Positions 7,983 through 16,357 of a stretch of DNA of 64,000 nucleotides are shown here, piece after piece. The stretch covers positions 744,001 through 808,000 of the forward strand of contig AP024096.1 in the NCBI GenBank assembly GCA_015099395.1, in the 5' to 3' direction. The notes under the pieces are model-generated. The model did no database searches, had not been told where the DNA came from, and saw only the letters and a program-made list of their open reading frames with translations. Position 1 is the first letter of the stretch; each line of letters begins with the position of its first letter. Position numbers and translations under genes: made by a program. This stretch comes from Ktedonobacteria bacterium brp13 (lineage in GTDB: Bacteria; Chloroflexota; Ktedonobacteria; Ktedonobacterales; Ktedonobacteraceae).

Positions 7983-8175
7983 TCAGATGAACGGGGCGTC
8001 CGCTGGCTGGAAGATCGTGTAACGTCCGGATGTAATAGCTGTGCACGCGCTGGCAGATCGCGCCACAACAGGGACAACAAGCCGTTGGGAAAGCTGCATG
8101 CATAGTAACTGTCACATCAGTGGTCATGCTCACTTGCTCAACAACCAAGTCTGAAAGATCAGGAAGTATCGTCAT
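7983..8175 (-). pseudogene. ISL3-family transposase, N-terminal fragment
   Basis: Begins at ATG 8175: MTILPDLSDLVVEQVSM, then a zinc-finger-like CCPCCGAICQRVHSYY and LHDLPASGRPVHLR, the standard ISL3 N-terminus. At 7982 it runs into the IS5-type end and then reads on for about 20 unrelated codons to a stop near 7918. The remainder of the gene continues at 6071. The ISL3 terminal repeat lies about 70 bases upstream of the ATG, as expected. Confidence 0.85.
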
Positions 8176-8244
8176 AGCCTCATCATTAGATCAAGAAAAT
8201 GTTTCAGTAGAAATTGAGTTCTATTCTTTATTCTACCACATTGC

Positions 8245-8268
8245 CATCATCGAGAAAGCGGGAGAACC
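8245..8268 (-). repeat. ISL3-type terminal inverted repeat, right
   Basis: Read on minus: GGTTCTCCCGC, TTT, CTCGATGATG. Partner of 3673-3696. Lies upstream of the ISL3 transposase start, the correct place for a left end relative to that gene. Confidence 0.75.
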
Positions 8269-8306
8269 TAATTAAAGGTAAAATCGCAACTATATAAAGT
8301 GGATAC

Positions 8307-8350
8307 AAAAAAGTTGGCCACCCATAGTTGACAGGGCAACCAACTTTTTT
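8307..8350. terminator. Bidirectional rho-independent terminator
   Basis: AAAAAAGTTGG (8307-8317) and CCAACTTTTTT (8340-8350) pair over 11 bases, with a run of T on either strand. Placed 36 bases past the phosphofructokinase stop, so it probably ends that transcript and shields it from the mobile block. Confidence 0.85.
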
Positions 8351-8385
8351 CATAGGTCGAAAGCCAAAGCACACACGAATCGCTG

Positions 8386-9606
8386 CTATGGGCGGATCTG
8401 AGGCTTATACGAGCCAGAGATATGCTCAAAACGCGGACGATAGCGGGTCTCGTGATAATCAGCAGGATCAACGCGGCGAGCAGGAATATCTTTACCGGGG
8501 ATATCGGTACTGATAAACTGACCGTCACGGAAGGCCGCCATCACATGATCTGTACCATTTGCAACCTGGCTCATAATAGCATTCGCAAAATTGATTGCTA
8601 TATGCTTATCATAAACCTCAGGCTCACCGCTACGCAGGAAATACGTCAGGTCAATCGGCAGGAAACGAACACCTGGAATGCGCTCTGTGAGCTGCTCACC
8701 AAGGAACTCAGCCACGTTCGCTTTCTTCTTATGTCCGTAGGCATCAGCCTCTCCAACAGTCGGAACGGGGACGCCCATATTCGCGCCCTCCGACATCACG
8801 ACGACCGAATAACCATCAGGATTCTGGCGATCTTGTGCCACCAGTTCCGCAAGGTGATCAATATTGATAGGGACTTCTGGGATCACCAGGCGATCAGCCC
8901 AGGTTACAGCCGCAGTCTCCAGCGCAGTAAAACCCGCATCGCGACCAAACATACGAAAGATTACGGTCTCACGATGTGAACCAGCTGTAGAGCGAATACG
9001 ATTGATAAACTCAGCCGCGCGACTAATAGCAGTCTGGAAACCAATACAATAATCGGTACCGGGAACATCATTATCCATCGTCTTCGGAATACCCCAGACA
9101 GGCACACCGGTCGCAGCCAGCTTCGAGCCATAGCTCAAGGTATCATCACCGCCGATCACGACCAGACCATCCAGACCCAAAAACTCCAGGTTCGCCAGTA
9201 CTTCTTTGGTCAGATCAACACGATCACCCGGCTGATGACCCTCGCCATATGATTTCAGATGCTCTGGTAGCTCACTCACACGAGTATTCGCTGGATTTGT
9301 ACGCGACGATTGCAGAATCGTACCACCCTGGCGATCAATGCTACGTGTATTCAAACGGGTCAGTGGTCGCAGATAGCCATCCTTCCAGGTCGTAGAATCC
9401 TCATCACGGAAGAGGAGAGCTTCCTGACCACGTGAACGGTCCAGGAAAGTAATCCCTTCCCAACCGGCACGTAGTCCCATCACACGGATACCCATGTTTT
9501 CTGCACGATACACCAGTGCTTTAATAGCCACATTCAATCCTGGTACATCACCGCCACCGGTCAATACACCAAGTGAGCGAATTGGATGTGAGATATGTCC
9601 TGGCAT
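8386..9606 (-). CDS. pfp: 6-phosphofructokinase, probably PPi-dependent
   Basis: 406 residues from ATG 9606, chosen because AAAGAGGT lies 7 bases upstream; an upstream in-frame start at 9624 lacks this. The phosphate-donor loop is LGVLTGGGDVPGLN near the N-terminus. The active-site motif reads VVIGGDDTLS, and the catalytic loop PKTMDNDV. ATP-dependent enzymes have GGDGS and PGTIDND, while Asp in the second place and Lys in PKT mark PPi-using enzymes. The substrate-binding segments MGRDAGFTAL-like (MFGRDAGFTAL) and VVMSEGA are present. It phosphorylates fructose 6-phosphate in glycolysis, and the reaction would be reversible if PPi is used. Cytoplasmic. Single-gene unit with its own terminator. 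Confidence 0.92.
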   Translation of the reverse strand: MPGHISHPIRSLGVLTGGGDVPGLNVAIKALVYRAENMGIRVMGLRAGWEGITFLDRSRGQEALLFRDEDSTTWKDGYLRPLTRLNTRSIDRQGGTILQSSRTNPANTRVSELPEHLKSYGEGHQPGDRVDLTKEVLANLEFLGLDGLVVIGGDDTLSYGSKLAATGVPVWGIPKTMDNDVPGTDYCIGFQTAISRAAEFINRIRSTAGSHRETVIFRMFGRDAGFTALETAAVTWADRLVIPEVPINIDHLAELVAQDRQNPDGYSVVVMSEGANMGVPVPTVGEADAYGHKKKANVAEFLGEQLTERIPGVRFLPIDLTYFLRSGEPEVYDKHIAINFANAIMSQVANGTDHVMAAFRDGQFISTDIPGKDIPARRVDPADYHETRYRPRFEHISGSYKPQIRP

Positions 9607-9988
9607 AGTAAGACCTCTTTTCAATTAAATCTGAACTTGATACTTTATTCTTAGGCCCGCACCAATAGCATCCCGGCTGGCTACAGGCATGCATTGCACT
9701 CTCTTTATAGGCGTAGAAAAGCCGTTCTATACCATAAAGGTGCATTAGTCAAAATTATATCACCCAGATCGATAGGGAACTTCACAGCTGTGCAAAATTA
9801 TAACACCTTCTGCATCTATTGCTTGTATACACCAGATACATAAATACGCGTCCTGATATGTATCTTTTCATGTTCTCTAACGCCTGACCGCATATCTGCA
9901 GACCTGCGTATGTCGAGTTGGAGTTCGGAATAAGACCATACACTCTGTAACCAGAAAAGCGTTATACTATAGAATAAAGAGGTGAAAA
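9607..9988. other. Divergent intergenic region
   Basis: 382 bases between divergent pfp and the DUF2071 gene. It holds both promoters (not resolved) and, at 9901-9936, a decayed relative of the cloverleaf repeat seen at 15032 and 43236: on minus it reads CTTATTCCGAA, then CCAACTCGAC. Confidence 0.4.
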
Positions 9989-10738
9989 ATGCAAAATCAT
10001 GTAATCTTGCAGACGACTACGCATAGGCCATATCCACTAGAGCGTGGACCGTGGTTGATACGTCAGAGCTGGCATGAGTTGCTCTTTATACATTGGCCGC
10101 TTATGCCTGAACAGATCAGAGCGAAGGTACCGGAACCTCTGGAGATCGATATGTATGGCGCTGAGACATGGATTGGCATTGTGCCATTTCGTATGAGCCG
10201 TGTCCGACCACATCTGCTACCTTCATTCCCTCCGCTCTCCAATTTTCCAGAGCTCAATGTGCGCGTCTATGTTACCTATCAGGGCAGACCCGGGGTCTAC
10301 TTTTTTAGCCTGGAGGCTGGTAACCCTATCGCTGTACAGATCGCGCGTACCGCTTTTCACCTCCCCTATATGAATGCACAGATGGAGTGCAAACAGGATC
10401 AGGGCGAGATCCACTATTATAGTCGGCGCACCCATAAAGGCGAGCCACCAGCTGAATTTGTCGCACGCTATCGACCTATCGCTCCCATCGATTATGCCGA
10501 AATAGGATCGCTCGCCAGCTGGTTTACTGAACGTTACTGCCTCTATTCAACCGCCGGGACGCACCTCTATCGAGCTGAAATTCACCATATACAGTGGCCA
10601 TTACAAAAAGCAGCATTAGAGATTACGACCAATACGATGGCAATCGCCCATGGTATCCAGCTCCCTGCAACACAGCCACAACTGCACTATTCAGAACGCC
10701 AGGATGTGCTGGTCTGGCCTCCTCACCGCTTGCTCTAG
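9989..10738 (+). CDS. DUF2071 / YqjF-family protein
   Basis: 249 residues, close to the family norm. Recognised by the N-terminal block RQSWHELLFIHWPLMPEQIR with VPEPLEIDMYGAETWIGIVPF, the LNVRVYVTYQGRPGVYFFSLEA core, and the SLASWFTERYCLY segment followed by the alternating-charge strand. The fold is acetoacetate-decarboxylase-like but no reaction is known for the family. No signal peptide or membrane segment. ATG 9989 follows AGAGGTG by 5 bases. It stands alone, divergent from pfp and followed by the cardiolipin synthase gene on the same strand about 210 bases later. Confidence 0.85.
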   Translation: MQNHVILQTTTHRPYPLERGPWLIRQSWHELLFIHWPLMPEQIRAKVPEPLEIDMYGAETWIGIVPFRMSRVRPHLLPSFPPLSNFPELNVRVYVTYQGRPGVYFFSLEAGNPIAVQIARTAFHLPYMNAQMECKQDQGEIHYYSRRTHKGEPPAEFVARYRPIAPIDYAEIGSLASWFTERYCLYSTAGTHLYRAEIHHIQWPLQKAALEITTNTMAIAHGIQLPATQPQLHYSERQDVLVWPPHRLL

Positions 10739-10950
10739 GTGAGTTAGTATCTTCTAGCCAAACAGCATGTGCGTAAGCACAATCCACACCTCTGCTATGT
10801 TATAATAAATCAGCACATGGGATAGTTCCCTATGTTCCTTGTGCATCCAGCACAATATCAATCTATGCTAATTTATAAAATAGAGCTGCTAACGGGGAGG
10901 GAAATAGTATTTCTAGATTAAAAAAATACCTATCAGGGTACCACTTCTCA

Positions 10951-12168
10951 ATGTTTACTATGGTGCGTACTGTTCTGGGCATCGGTTTTCTGGCGCAATT
11001 GGTCACGGCAACAACTATCTTGATCATAACAGCGATCAGAGATCGCCACAAAAAGCACCGCGGCTTCCCTACTATCGATCTGGAAGAGGTACAGGTAGGG
11101 AGTAATACGTTGCTGCTCTATAGCTATGGTGAACCGCTCTATAGAGATATGTTAGCGGCAATCGATAGCGCCAAACAATGTATCTATATAGAGTCGTATA
11201 TCTGGAAGGACGACGAGGCTGGACAGATGTTCAGAGATCATCTGGGACAGAAAGCAGCCGAGGGAATCGAAGTCTACGTCATCTTTGATCGCATCGGTAA
11301 TCTGGTCGTGCCGCACACGTTTAAACATTCATTTGATCCGCGTGTCCATGTACTGGAGTTTCAAGCACTACGCTCAATCTTCCAGATCTTTGACCTGCGT
11401 CGCTACTCGCTAGATCACCGCAAACTCCTGCTCGTAGACGGCAAGATAGGCTTTATTGGCGGCTATAATATCGGTCACTTGTATGGCAGTTCCTGGCGCG
11501 ATACCCATCTACGGATCGAAGGAACCGAGGTCGCGGAACTGGCGCGCTCATTTACAGATTTCTGGAACCGTTTCTGTCCCTCTACAGATACTATCACCCG
11601 CCACTATCCCCATCGCTTCAATCCCTTAATCACCCTCCACGGCAACGACGCATTACATATGACCTTCCCGATTCGCGATATGTATATCGAAGCGATTAAC
11701 CGGGCAGAACACACGATTTTTCTCTCCAATGCATACTTTATTCCTGACCATATTCTGCTTGATGCACTTATATCTGCCGCGCAACGCGGCGTTGATGTAC
11801 GCATTCTGATCCCCTGGGTTTCAAACCACGTCATCGCCGATTGGATCTCACATGCCTATTTCAGCGCGTGCCTGGAGGCAGGCATCCATCTCCTTGGCTA
11901 CACACCAGCTATGCTGCACGCCAAAACGTGTACTATTGATGGACAATGGTCGACCGTCGGTACCGCAAATATGGATCGACTGAGCTCTATCGGCAACTAT
12001 GAGATCAACGTCGAGATCTATAGCCATGATTTCGCAGAGCAAATGGAACGCCTCTTTGCGAATGACTGTAAGAACGTTATTGAATTAGCTTCCCCCAAAT
12101 GGCACAGCAGACACTGGTACACCAAACTAAGTGAGCATATCCTGGCTCCGCTGCGTTTTATATTGTAG
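10951..12168 (+). CDS. Cardiolipin synthase-like phospholipase D protein
   Basis: 405 residues. One N-terminal hydrophobic segment (about 9-29) should anchor it to the inner face of the membrane. Two HKD motifs are present: HRKLLLVDGKIGFIGGYN (about residue 154) and HAKTCTIDGQWSTVGTAN (about 322). Together they form the phospholipase D active site that joins phosphatidylglycerol molecules into cardiolipin, or a related head-group transfer. The ATG at 10951 has only a weak upstream AGGG. A strong GGGGAGG (10894-10900) lies 8 bases before an in-frame ATT at 10909, which would add 14 residues. Followed by a D,D-carboxypeptidase gene, also envelope-related. Confidence 0.9.
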   Translation: MFTMVRTVLGIGFLAQLVTATTILIITAIRDRHKKHRGFPTIDLEEVQVGSNTLLLYSYGEPLYRDMLAAIDSAKQCIYIESYIWKDDEAGQMFRDHLGQKAAEGIEVYVIFDRIGNLVVPHTFKHSFDPRVHVLEFQALRSIFQIFDLRRYSLDHRKLLLVDGKIGFIGGYNIGHLYGSSWRDTHLRIEGTEVAELARSFTDFWNRFCPSTDTITRHYPHRFNPLITLHGNDALHMTFPIRDMYIEAINRAEHTIFLSNAYFIPDHILLDALISAAQRGVDVRILIPWVSNHVIADWISHAYFSACLEAGIHLLGYTPAMLHAKTCTIDGQWSTVGTANMDRLSSIGNYEINVEIYSHDFAEQMERLFANDCKNVIELASPKWHSRHWYTKLSEHILAPLRFIL

Positions 12169-12193
12169 AGGTACACACTGGTTACATCTGAGC

Positions 12194-12261
12194 ACCTGTT
12201 CCTCGCCCTCTCTGAATAGTACGCCAGAACAATACATATACAAAGAGGGCGAGGAACAGGT
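12194..12261 (+). promoter_or_regulatory. 18-bp perfect hairpin before carboxypeptidase gene
   Basis: Arms 12194-12211 and 12244-12261 pair perfectly (ACCTGTTCCTCGCCCTCT with its complement), loop 32 bases. No T run follows, so it is not a plain intrinsic terminator. The right arm contains GAGGAACAGG, the best purine-rich ribosome site near the next gene. Confidence 0.7.
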
Positions 12262-12288
12262 ATAGCTGTGCAAGGGAAACATGTATAT

Positions 12289-13269
12289 ATGAAGAAAGCA
12301 TTCATTCTTGCAATACTTCTCGTACTTATTGCTGAAATAATTATCTCGATTCCACTACTGCTATATACACCAGCAGGCAAGAATATCTATGGGTATTTCA
12401 ATCCCACTCCAACTGCCACACCCAATCCGATATTGACAGCCAGCGGCACACCACCTGCATTCAAATCAAGTATCGCCTATCTACTCGATAACGACACCGG
12501 GCGTACACTGATCGATATCCAGGGCGAGAAGCGAGTCCCGATGGCGAGTACCACAAAGATCATGACCGCGATCATCGCCCTGCAAGAGGCGCAGCCAGAT
12601 GAGATCGTCACGGTCCAACAAGACGCCGTCAATGAGGTTAACAAGAACTTTGGCAGTAGCGCGAATCTGGTAGCCGGCGAAAAGATACGCATGATCGATA
12701 TGCTCTACGCTCTGATGCTTCCATCTGGCGATGATGCAGCAATCGCCATCGCTGACACTATCAGTGGCTCTCCACAAGCATTTGTAGCGGTCATGAATAC
12801 CTACGCAAAGAAGCTCGGGCTACACGACACACACTATATTAATCCAGACGGCCTCACTTACTACACAGCCAATAACCATCAGCCGGAACCTGGTCATTAT
12901 ACGACGGCGCATGATCTCGCGCTATTAGCGAGCTACGCCATGAAGAACACAATGTTCCAGCAGATAGTAAAGACGCAGGTCTATACCATCTCCCAGACGG
13001 CTGGACACAACGCCCACACCTGGCAGAATACAGACGAACTGATCCAGGATTATCCCGGTGTCATGGGTATCAAGACTGGCTACACCATCGAAGCTGGCTA
13101 CTGCCTGGTCTTTGAAGCTACCGATGCCAGGCATAATCTGATCGGCGTTGTACTGGATGGCCAGGCACCTGAAGACCGTTTCACAGACGCAGAGAGTATG
13201 CTTACCTGGGGCTTTGGCCTACCCTTACGGCCACCTCCTACACCCGTTCCGACAAAAACCGGTCAGTAG
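12289..13269 (+). CDS. D-alanyl-D-alanine carboxypeptidase (PBP5 class)
   Basis: 326 residues from ATG 12289 (MKKAFIL); a GTG at 12268 would add seven. An uncleaved or cleavable N-terminal hydrophobic segment (about 3-25) exports it; a Pro/Thr-rich spacer follows (NPTPTATPNPI). The serine peptidase S11 motifs are in order: SxxK as MASTTKIM with the nucleophile Ser, SxN-like triad as LPSGDDA, and KTG as IKTGYTIEAG. It removes the terminal D-Ala from peptidoglycan stem peptides outside the membrane. The C-terminal beta domain of PBP5 is absent or very short, giving a minimal enzyme. Translation may be affected by the hairpin at 12194-12261. Convergent with the BNR lipoprotein gene, 8 bases apart. 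Confidence 0.93.
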   Translation: MKKAFILAILLVLIAEIIISIPLLLYTPAGKNIYGYFNPTPTATPNPILTASGTPPAFKSSIAYLLDNDTGRTLIDIQGEKRVPMASTTKIMTAIIALQEAQPDEIVTVQQDAVNEVNKNFGSSANLVAGEKIRMIDMLYALMLPSGDDAAIAIADTISGSPQAFVAVMNTYAKKLGLHDTHYINPDGLTYYTANNHQPEPGHYTTAHDLALLASYAMKNTMFQQIVKTQVYTISQTAGHNAHTWQNTDELIQDYPGVMGIKTGYTIEAGYCLVFEATDARHNLIGVVLDGQAPEDRFTDAESMLTWGFGLPLRPPPTPVPTKTGQ

Positions 13270-13277
13270 CGGCTTGC

Positions 13278-14543
13278 TCAGGAGATCGCATACTTGATAG
13301 CCTGCCAGGTACGACCACCGTCCTGTGTTTGCAGTAAGTTTTCGTGGCTACTGCTCCCACCAATCGTCCAACCATGCTGCAGATCCACGAAGCTGAGCTC
13401 GATGATGTCAGGAAGGGTAGCAGTAGAGCGCTGCTGCCAGGAATGACCACCATCGACGCTCGCAAAGCAAGCGGTACCGTTGGTCGCATAGATATGCTGC
13501 AGGTCAACAACGTAGACGGTCTGCGCGACAAAGTTTGGGAGGGTCAGCGGTACCCAATTGTTGCCACCATCAGAGGTGGAATACAGCAGAGTGCCACGAC
13601 GGGCGTCATCGCCCACTGTCACCGGCATCAAGCCGTACCTACCGATCATCACCGGCGGAGTTGTGCCGTAGAAGCCATTACTGATCCCCGGTACCAGCGG
13701 CAAGGACTGGTATTGCCAGTGGAGACCACCATCGTGCGTAACATAGAACCAGGGATGATCAGTCGCATCCGTGTAAGATGTAGCCCAGCCCGTCAGCTCA
13801 TCGCGAAAGGAGATACCAGTTTTATCGCCACCAAAGGAGAGTTGACCTGGAGCCGGGTTTGCATATGGCGTAGTTGCGATCTTACGCCAATGTTGACCGC
13901 TGTCACTACTATAGAAGATGTCAATACTTTCATTACCAGCCGCTGCCCCACTGCCAACCTCAAGCCAACCCTGGTGAGCATTCACAAAATCAGGATGACC
14001 CACAATCCCGACCTCTTGCGTACCTCCGATCAGCGTGCTCTGCCAATGCGCTCCACCATCAACTGTACGCAATATGCGTACACTTCCATGCGGGATAGCT
14101 GTACCGTTATAGATAATCGGTGCCGCAATCCAGGCATGCAAAGCATCACGAAACTCGCCGCTACTCATCTCATTGATCAGCCCTGGTCCAGGTGAGACGT
14201 TCCGCCAATGCAGACCACCATCAACCGTTCGGACGACAGCAGTATTCGTCAAGGCCCAACCATTGTGCGCATCCAGCATCCGTAACGAGAGCAGGGGAGC
14301 AACACTCACCTGGTTCCCCTGCACCGACTGCACTTGCTCTCCTCTATGGAACTCATCACCAGCACGCTTCGTAGCCGATGGTAAGACCGTAGGGACAATC
14401 TTTTTCGCAAAGTGAAGATCATTACGAGAGGTCGTAGTGCTACTATTGCCACTCGTATGCCCACAGGCGGATAATATACCTGGTACAAGAAGCAGAGCCA
14501 GTAGCAAATCAACGCATGATGCCCTCACTATCATCTTACGCAT
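13278..14543 (-). CDS. BNR/Ycf48-like repeat lipoprotein
   Basis: 421 residues. The signal peptide ends in a lipobox (GILSACG), so Cys27 should be lipidated and the protein held on the outer face of the membrane. At least seven Asp-box repeats with the pattern DGGxxW are spread through it: VDGGLHWRN, VDGGAHWQS, SDSGQHWRK, THDGGLHWQY, SDGGNNWVP, VDGGHSWQQ, QDGGRTWQA. This implies a beta-propeller of the YCF48/sialidase fold. The catalytic residues of sialidases cannot be recognised, so a binding or assembly role is more likely. Its ATG follows the stop of the upstream membrane-protein gene by two bases, so the two are co-transcribed and probably translationally coupled. Confidence 0.8.
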   Translation of the reverse strand: MRKMIVRASCVDLLLALLLVPGILSACGHTSGNSSTTTSRNDLHFAKKIVPTVLPSATKRAGDEFHRGEQVQSVQGNQVSVAPLLSLRMLDAHNGWALTNTAVVRTVDGGLHWRNVSPGPGLINEMSSGEFRDALHAWIAAPIIYNGTAIPHGSVRILRTVDGGAHWQSTLIGGTQEVGIVGHPDFVNAHQGWLEVGSGAAAGNESIDIFYSSDSGQHWRKIATTPYANPAPGQLSFGGDKTGISFRDELTGWATSYTDATDHPWFYVTHDGGLHWQYQSLPLVPGISNGFYGTTPPVMIGRYGLMPVTVGDDARRGTLLYSTSDGGNNWVPLTLPNFVAQTVYVVDLQHIYATNGTACFASVDGGHSWQQRSTATLPDIIELSFVDLQHGWTIGGSSSHENLLQTQDGGRTWQAIKYAIS

Positions 14544-14545
14544 AA

Positions 14546-14920
14546 TTATCTCTGGAGGCCATAACGCCGTATCTTCACAGCAATCAACACAATCAAAAGC
14601 AGCTCACTTGCTTTCGTCAGCAGCCCTAGCGCATCGTAAGGCTGACCCAGGAAGAAGTAGAGCACGATAGTCAACGCCGTATAGAGCATCAAGGCGTAAC
14701 CAACTAGCTTTCGATATGCGGACAGGAGTGGCGCATAGAAAGCGATCAGCAGCACAATATAGCTAATGCCATTGAGGAGAAACCAGACCCGCAATCCCTC
14801 ATCAGGAAAGCTCCAAAGATAGATATGGACGACCGCAGTTATCAGCGTCAAAAGTATAATCCCGAGGTCCAGTGCCCCTATCTGCGTACGTTGCCGTTGC
14901 CATTGAGAAAACTTAGCCAT
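14546..14920 (-). CDS. Small four-TM membrane protein
   Basis: 124 residues from ATG 14920, behind AGGGTGG with an 8-base spacer; a GTG at 14932 is possible. Four hydrophobic helices (about 17-38, 45-66, 70-92, 95-115) with short loops and a positively charged C-terminus (KIRRYGLQR). I do not recognise a named family. The lipoprotein gene follows after two bases, so the pair may form a membrane-anchored unit. Confidence 0.7.
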   Translation of the reverse strand: MAKFSQWQRQRTQIGALDLGIILLTLITAVVHIYLWSFPDEGLRVWFLLNGISYIVLLIAFYAPLLSAYRKLVGYALMLYTALTIVLYFFLGQPYDALGLLTKASELLLIVLIAVKIRRYGLQR

Positions 14921-15031
14921 GGAATATCCCACCCTTTCACCATTACCACATCATATGTCACTGTCATGCAAGAGATGATCTGAAATCATCCAGAAAGGTA
15001 ACACAGCCCGTATGCTACCCTTCTTCTACCC

Positions 15032-15108
15032 ACTAAGATCTTATTCCGAAACCCAACGCGACTGGCGTCGCTAGTGCCCGCACACGCAGGTTTTCGGATA
15101 AGTAGTAA
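15032..15108. repeat. Cloverleaf-like dispersed repeat, copy 1
   Basis: Outer arms CTTATTCCGAAACCC and GGTTTTCGGATAAG enclose two small hairpins, GCGAC-TGGC-GTCGC and GTGC-CC-GCAC. A second copy of the whole unit lies at 43236-43311. No coding potential. Lies past the amidase stop and upstream of the 14920 gene. Confidence 0.85.
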
Positions 15109-15154
15109 CACTTTTTAGAGAAGAAAGATGATTACGTATCAATTGAAAAGAATA

Positions 15155-16087
15155 TTAAAAACGGGAGAGTATCTGAATTTGATTGAGCTTTGTCGTAAGG
15201 CTTTGAATGAGCGAATTCGAACGTTGTAGTAATAATTGTTGACCAATGCCAGTAGTAATCGGGAGCAGGTAGCATTGTCCGCTCATCAGCGGAGTATCGA
15301 TCTTGCGATCGGGATCATACGCGAGCATTGCGCGTTCACAAAGCACAATCGCAGTATTGGGATACTGCGGCAGGTAGATCTCGTTCGTAAGGGGAATGCC
15401 AAAGAGCCGCGGCCCTCCATAACAACGGTAGAACAACAGATTCGCTCCACGCAGACGCACTCCATTACTATTGCAGAGCCATGAACCATCACCACCCGCG
15501 CTAAAGAACGGCGCAACCTGCGGATCAGTCAACTCAAGCATGCGCTGCCCCTCTTTTAAGAAAGTCCATAACGGATCCCATGGAAAAGGACCCGGACACT
15601 GCTGCCGATTAAGAGGATCCAGTGAAAAATGACCGGTAATGCCACCATCGGCATCGGCAAGGCGGAGCGGGATCTGCCAGCGTCGACAGATGTTACGGAT
15701 CAATTGGAAACACGCCATCTGCTGTGCACCGGTCAACATATCCGAGTTATCATGCGAAGGCTTACACAGATCAAGCGAGATCGTTGATAGATTGGGGTCA
15801 GATGTTTCATCCCAGAAGACGTCATGTCCCGGCGAAAACGTCCTGTTGGCCCAGGCACCATCACGCTCAGCCACACACTGCACAATACTCCCATCACAAC
15901 CAATCACATAGTGGCTACTTAAAGGATCGGCACTCCCTTCTGTCGAAGCAAAGTACTTGGCAACCACCTGCGCATGAGACCCACCAGCTGAACTATGCAG
16001 AATAATATACCGGGGACGTAAACCATCACGATGCGGAGTAAAATTATTATTGGGGATAACAAGGGCACCTTTTTCATCTGGAACCAT
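15155..16087 (-). CDS. N-acetylmuramoyl-L-alanine amidase (Amidase_2)
   Basis: 310 residues from ATG 16087, selected because AGGAGG lies 9 bases upstream; ATGs at 16111/16108 would place that site inside the gene. Residues ~20-180 form an Amidase_2 domain: first zinc His in YIILHSSAGG, SSHYVIGCDGSIVQCV, ERDGAWANR, NLSTISLDLCKPS, second zinc His in GITGHFSLDP and a Cys ligand in QQCPGPFPW. It hydrolyses the bond between muramic acid and L-Ala. No signal peptide is visible, which is odd for a wall enzyme and resembles phage-type or non-classically released amidases. The C-terminal ~130 residues are unassigned and may bind wall polymer. Confidence 0.88.
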   Translation of the reverse strand: MVPDEKGALVIPNNNFTPHRDGLRPRYIILHSSAGGSHAQVVAKYFASTEGSADPLSSHYVIGCDGSIVQCVAERDGAWANRTFSPGHDVFWDETSDPNLSTISLDLCKPSHDNSDMLTGAQQMACFQLIRNICRRWQIPLRLADADGGITGHFSLDPLNRQQCPGPFPWDPLWTFLKEGQRMLELTDPQVAPFFSAGGDGSWLCNSNGVRLRGANLLFYRCYGGPRLFGIPLTNEIYLPQYPNTAIVLCERAMLAYDPDRKIDTPLMSGQCYLLPITTGIGQQLLLQRSNSLIQSLTTKLNQIQILSRF

Positions 16088-16277
16088 ACAGCCAGTCCTC
16101 CTAGCCATCACAACATCAAACCAGGCTATCTTACATTGATTATGCTCTCTTCGGTGAAAAGCATCTTATACTGACAAATATAAGTATACCACAGGATCGT
16201 CAATTTTTTCAATGATTTCAGTAATTTCATTCAAAACATATAATATAGACTTTTATAGGGTGCAACTCCGCAAGAAT

Positions 16278-16313
16278 ACTACTCCCCTGCCATGTAGCGA
16301 CAGAGGGAGTAGT
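16278..16313 (-). terminator. Hairpin downstream of zinc-ribbon gene
   Basis: ACTACTCCC (16278-16286) pairs with GGGAGTAGT (16305-16313). It lies 45 bases beyond the stop of the gene at 16358 in the direction of transcription. The T-run is poor. Confidence 0.55.
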
Positions 16314-16357
16314 GTTTCATTCTTCAATTACTGCGAGACAGTGCAGTTCAAAAACAA

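Larger units (their letters stand above)
3673..8268. mobile_element. ISL3-type element broken up by nested insertions
   Basis: The two ends carry matching inverted termini: GGTTCTCCCGC, three free bases, CTCGATGATG at 3673-3696 on plus, and the same pattern on minus at 8268-8245 (21 of 24 identical). Inside lie the pieces of one ISL3-family transposase gene, a nucleotidyltransferase gene, an IS630 copy and an IS5-ended cassette. Removing the two insertions leaves about 1.34 kb: terminus, nucleotidyltransferase, transposase N-terminal half, terminus. The transposase C-terminal half is missing, so the unit is not autonomous. The flanking 8-mers (3665-3672 and 8269-8276) do not match, so no target duplication survives. 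Confidence 0.65.

Noticed and set aside
8422..8979. 185-codon plus-strand frame
   Set aside because: Antisense to phosphofructokinase.
13344..14195. 283-codon plus-strand frame
   Set aside because: Antisense to the BNR lipoprotein gene; composition is a mirror of the DGGxxW repeats.
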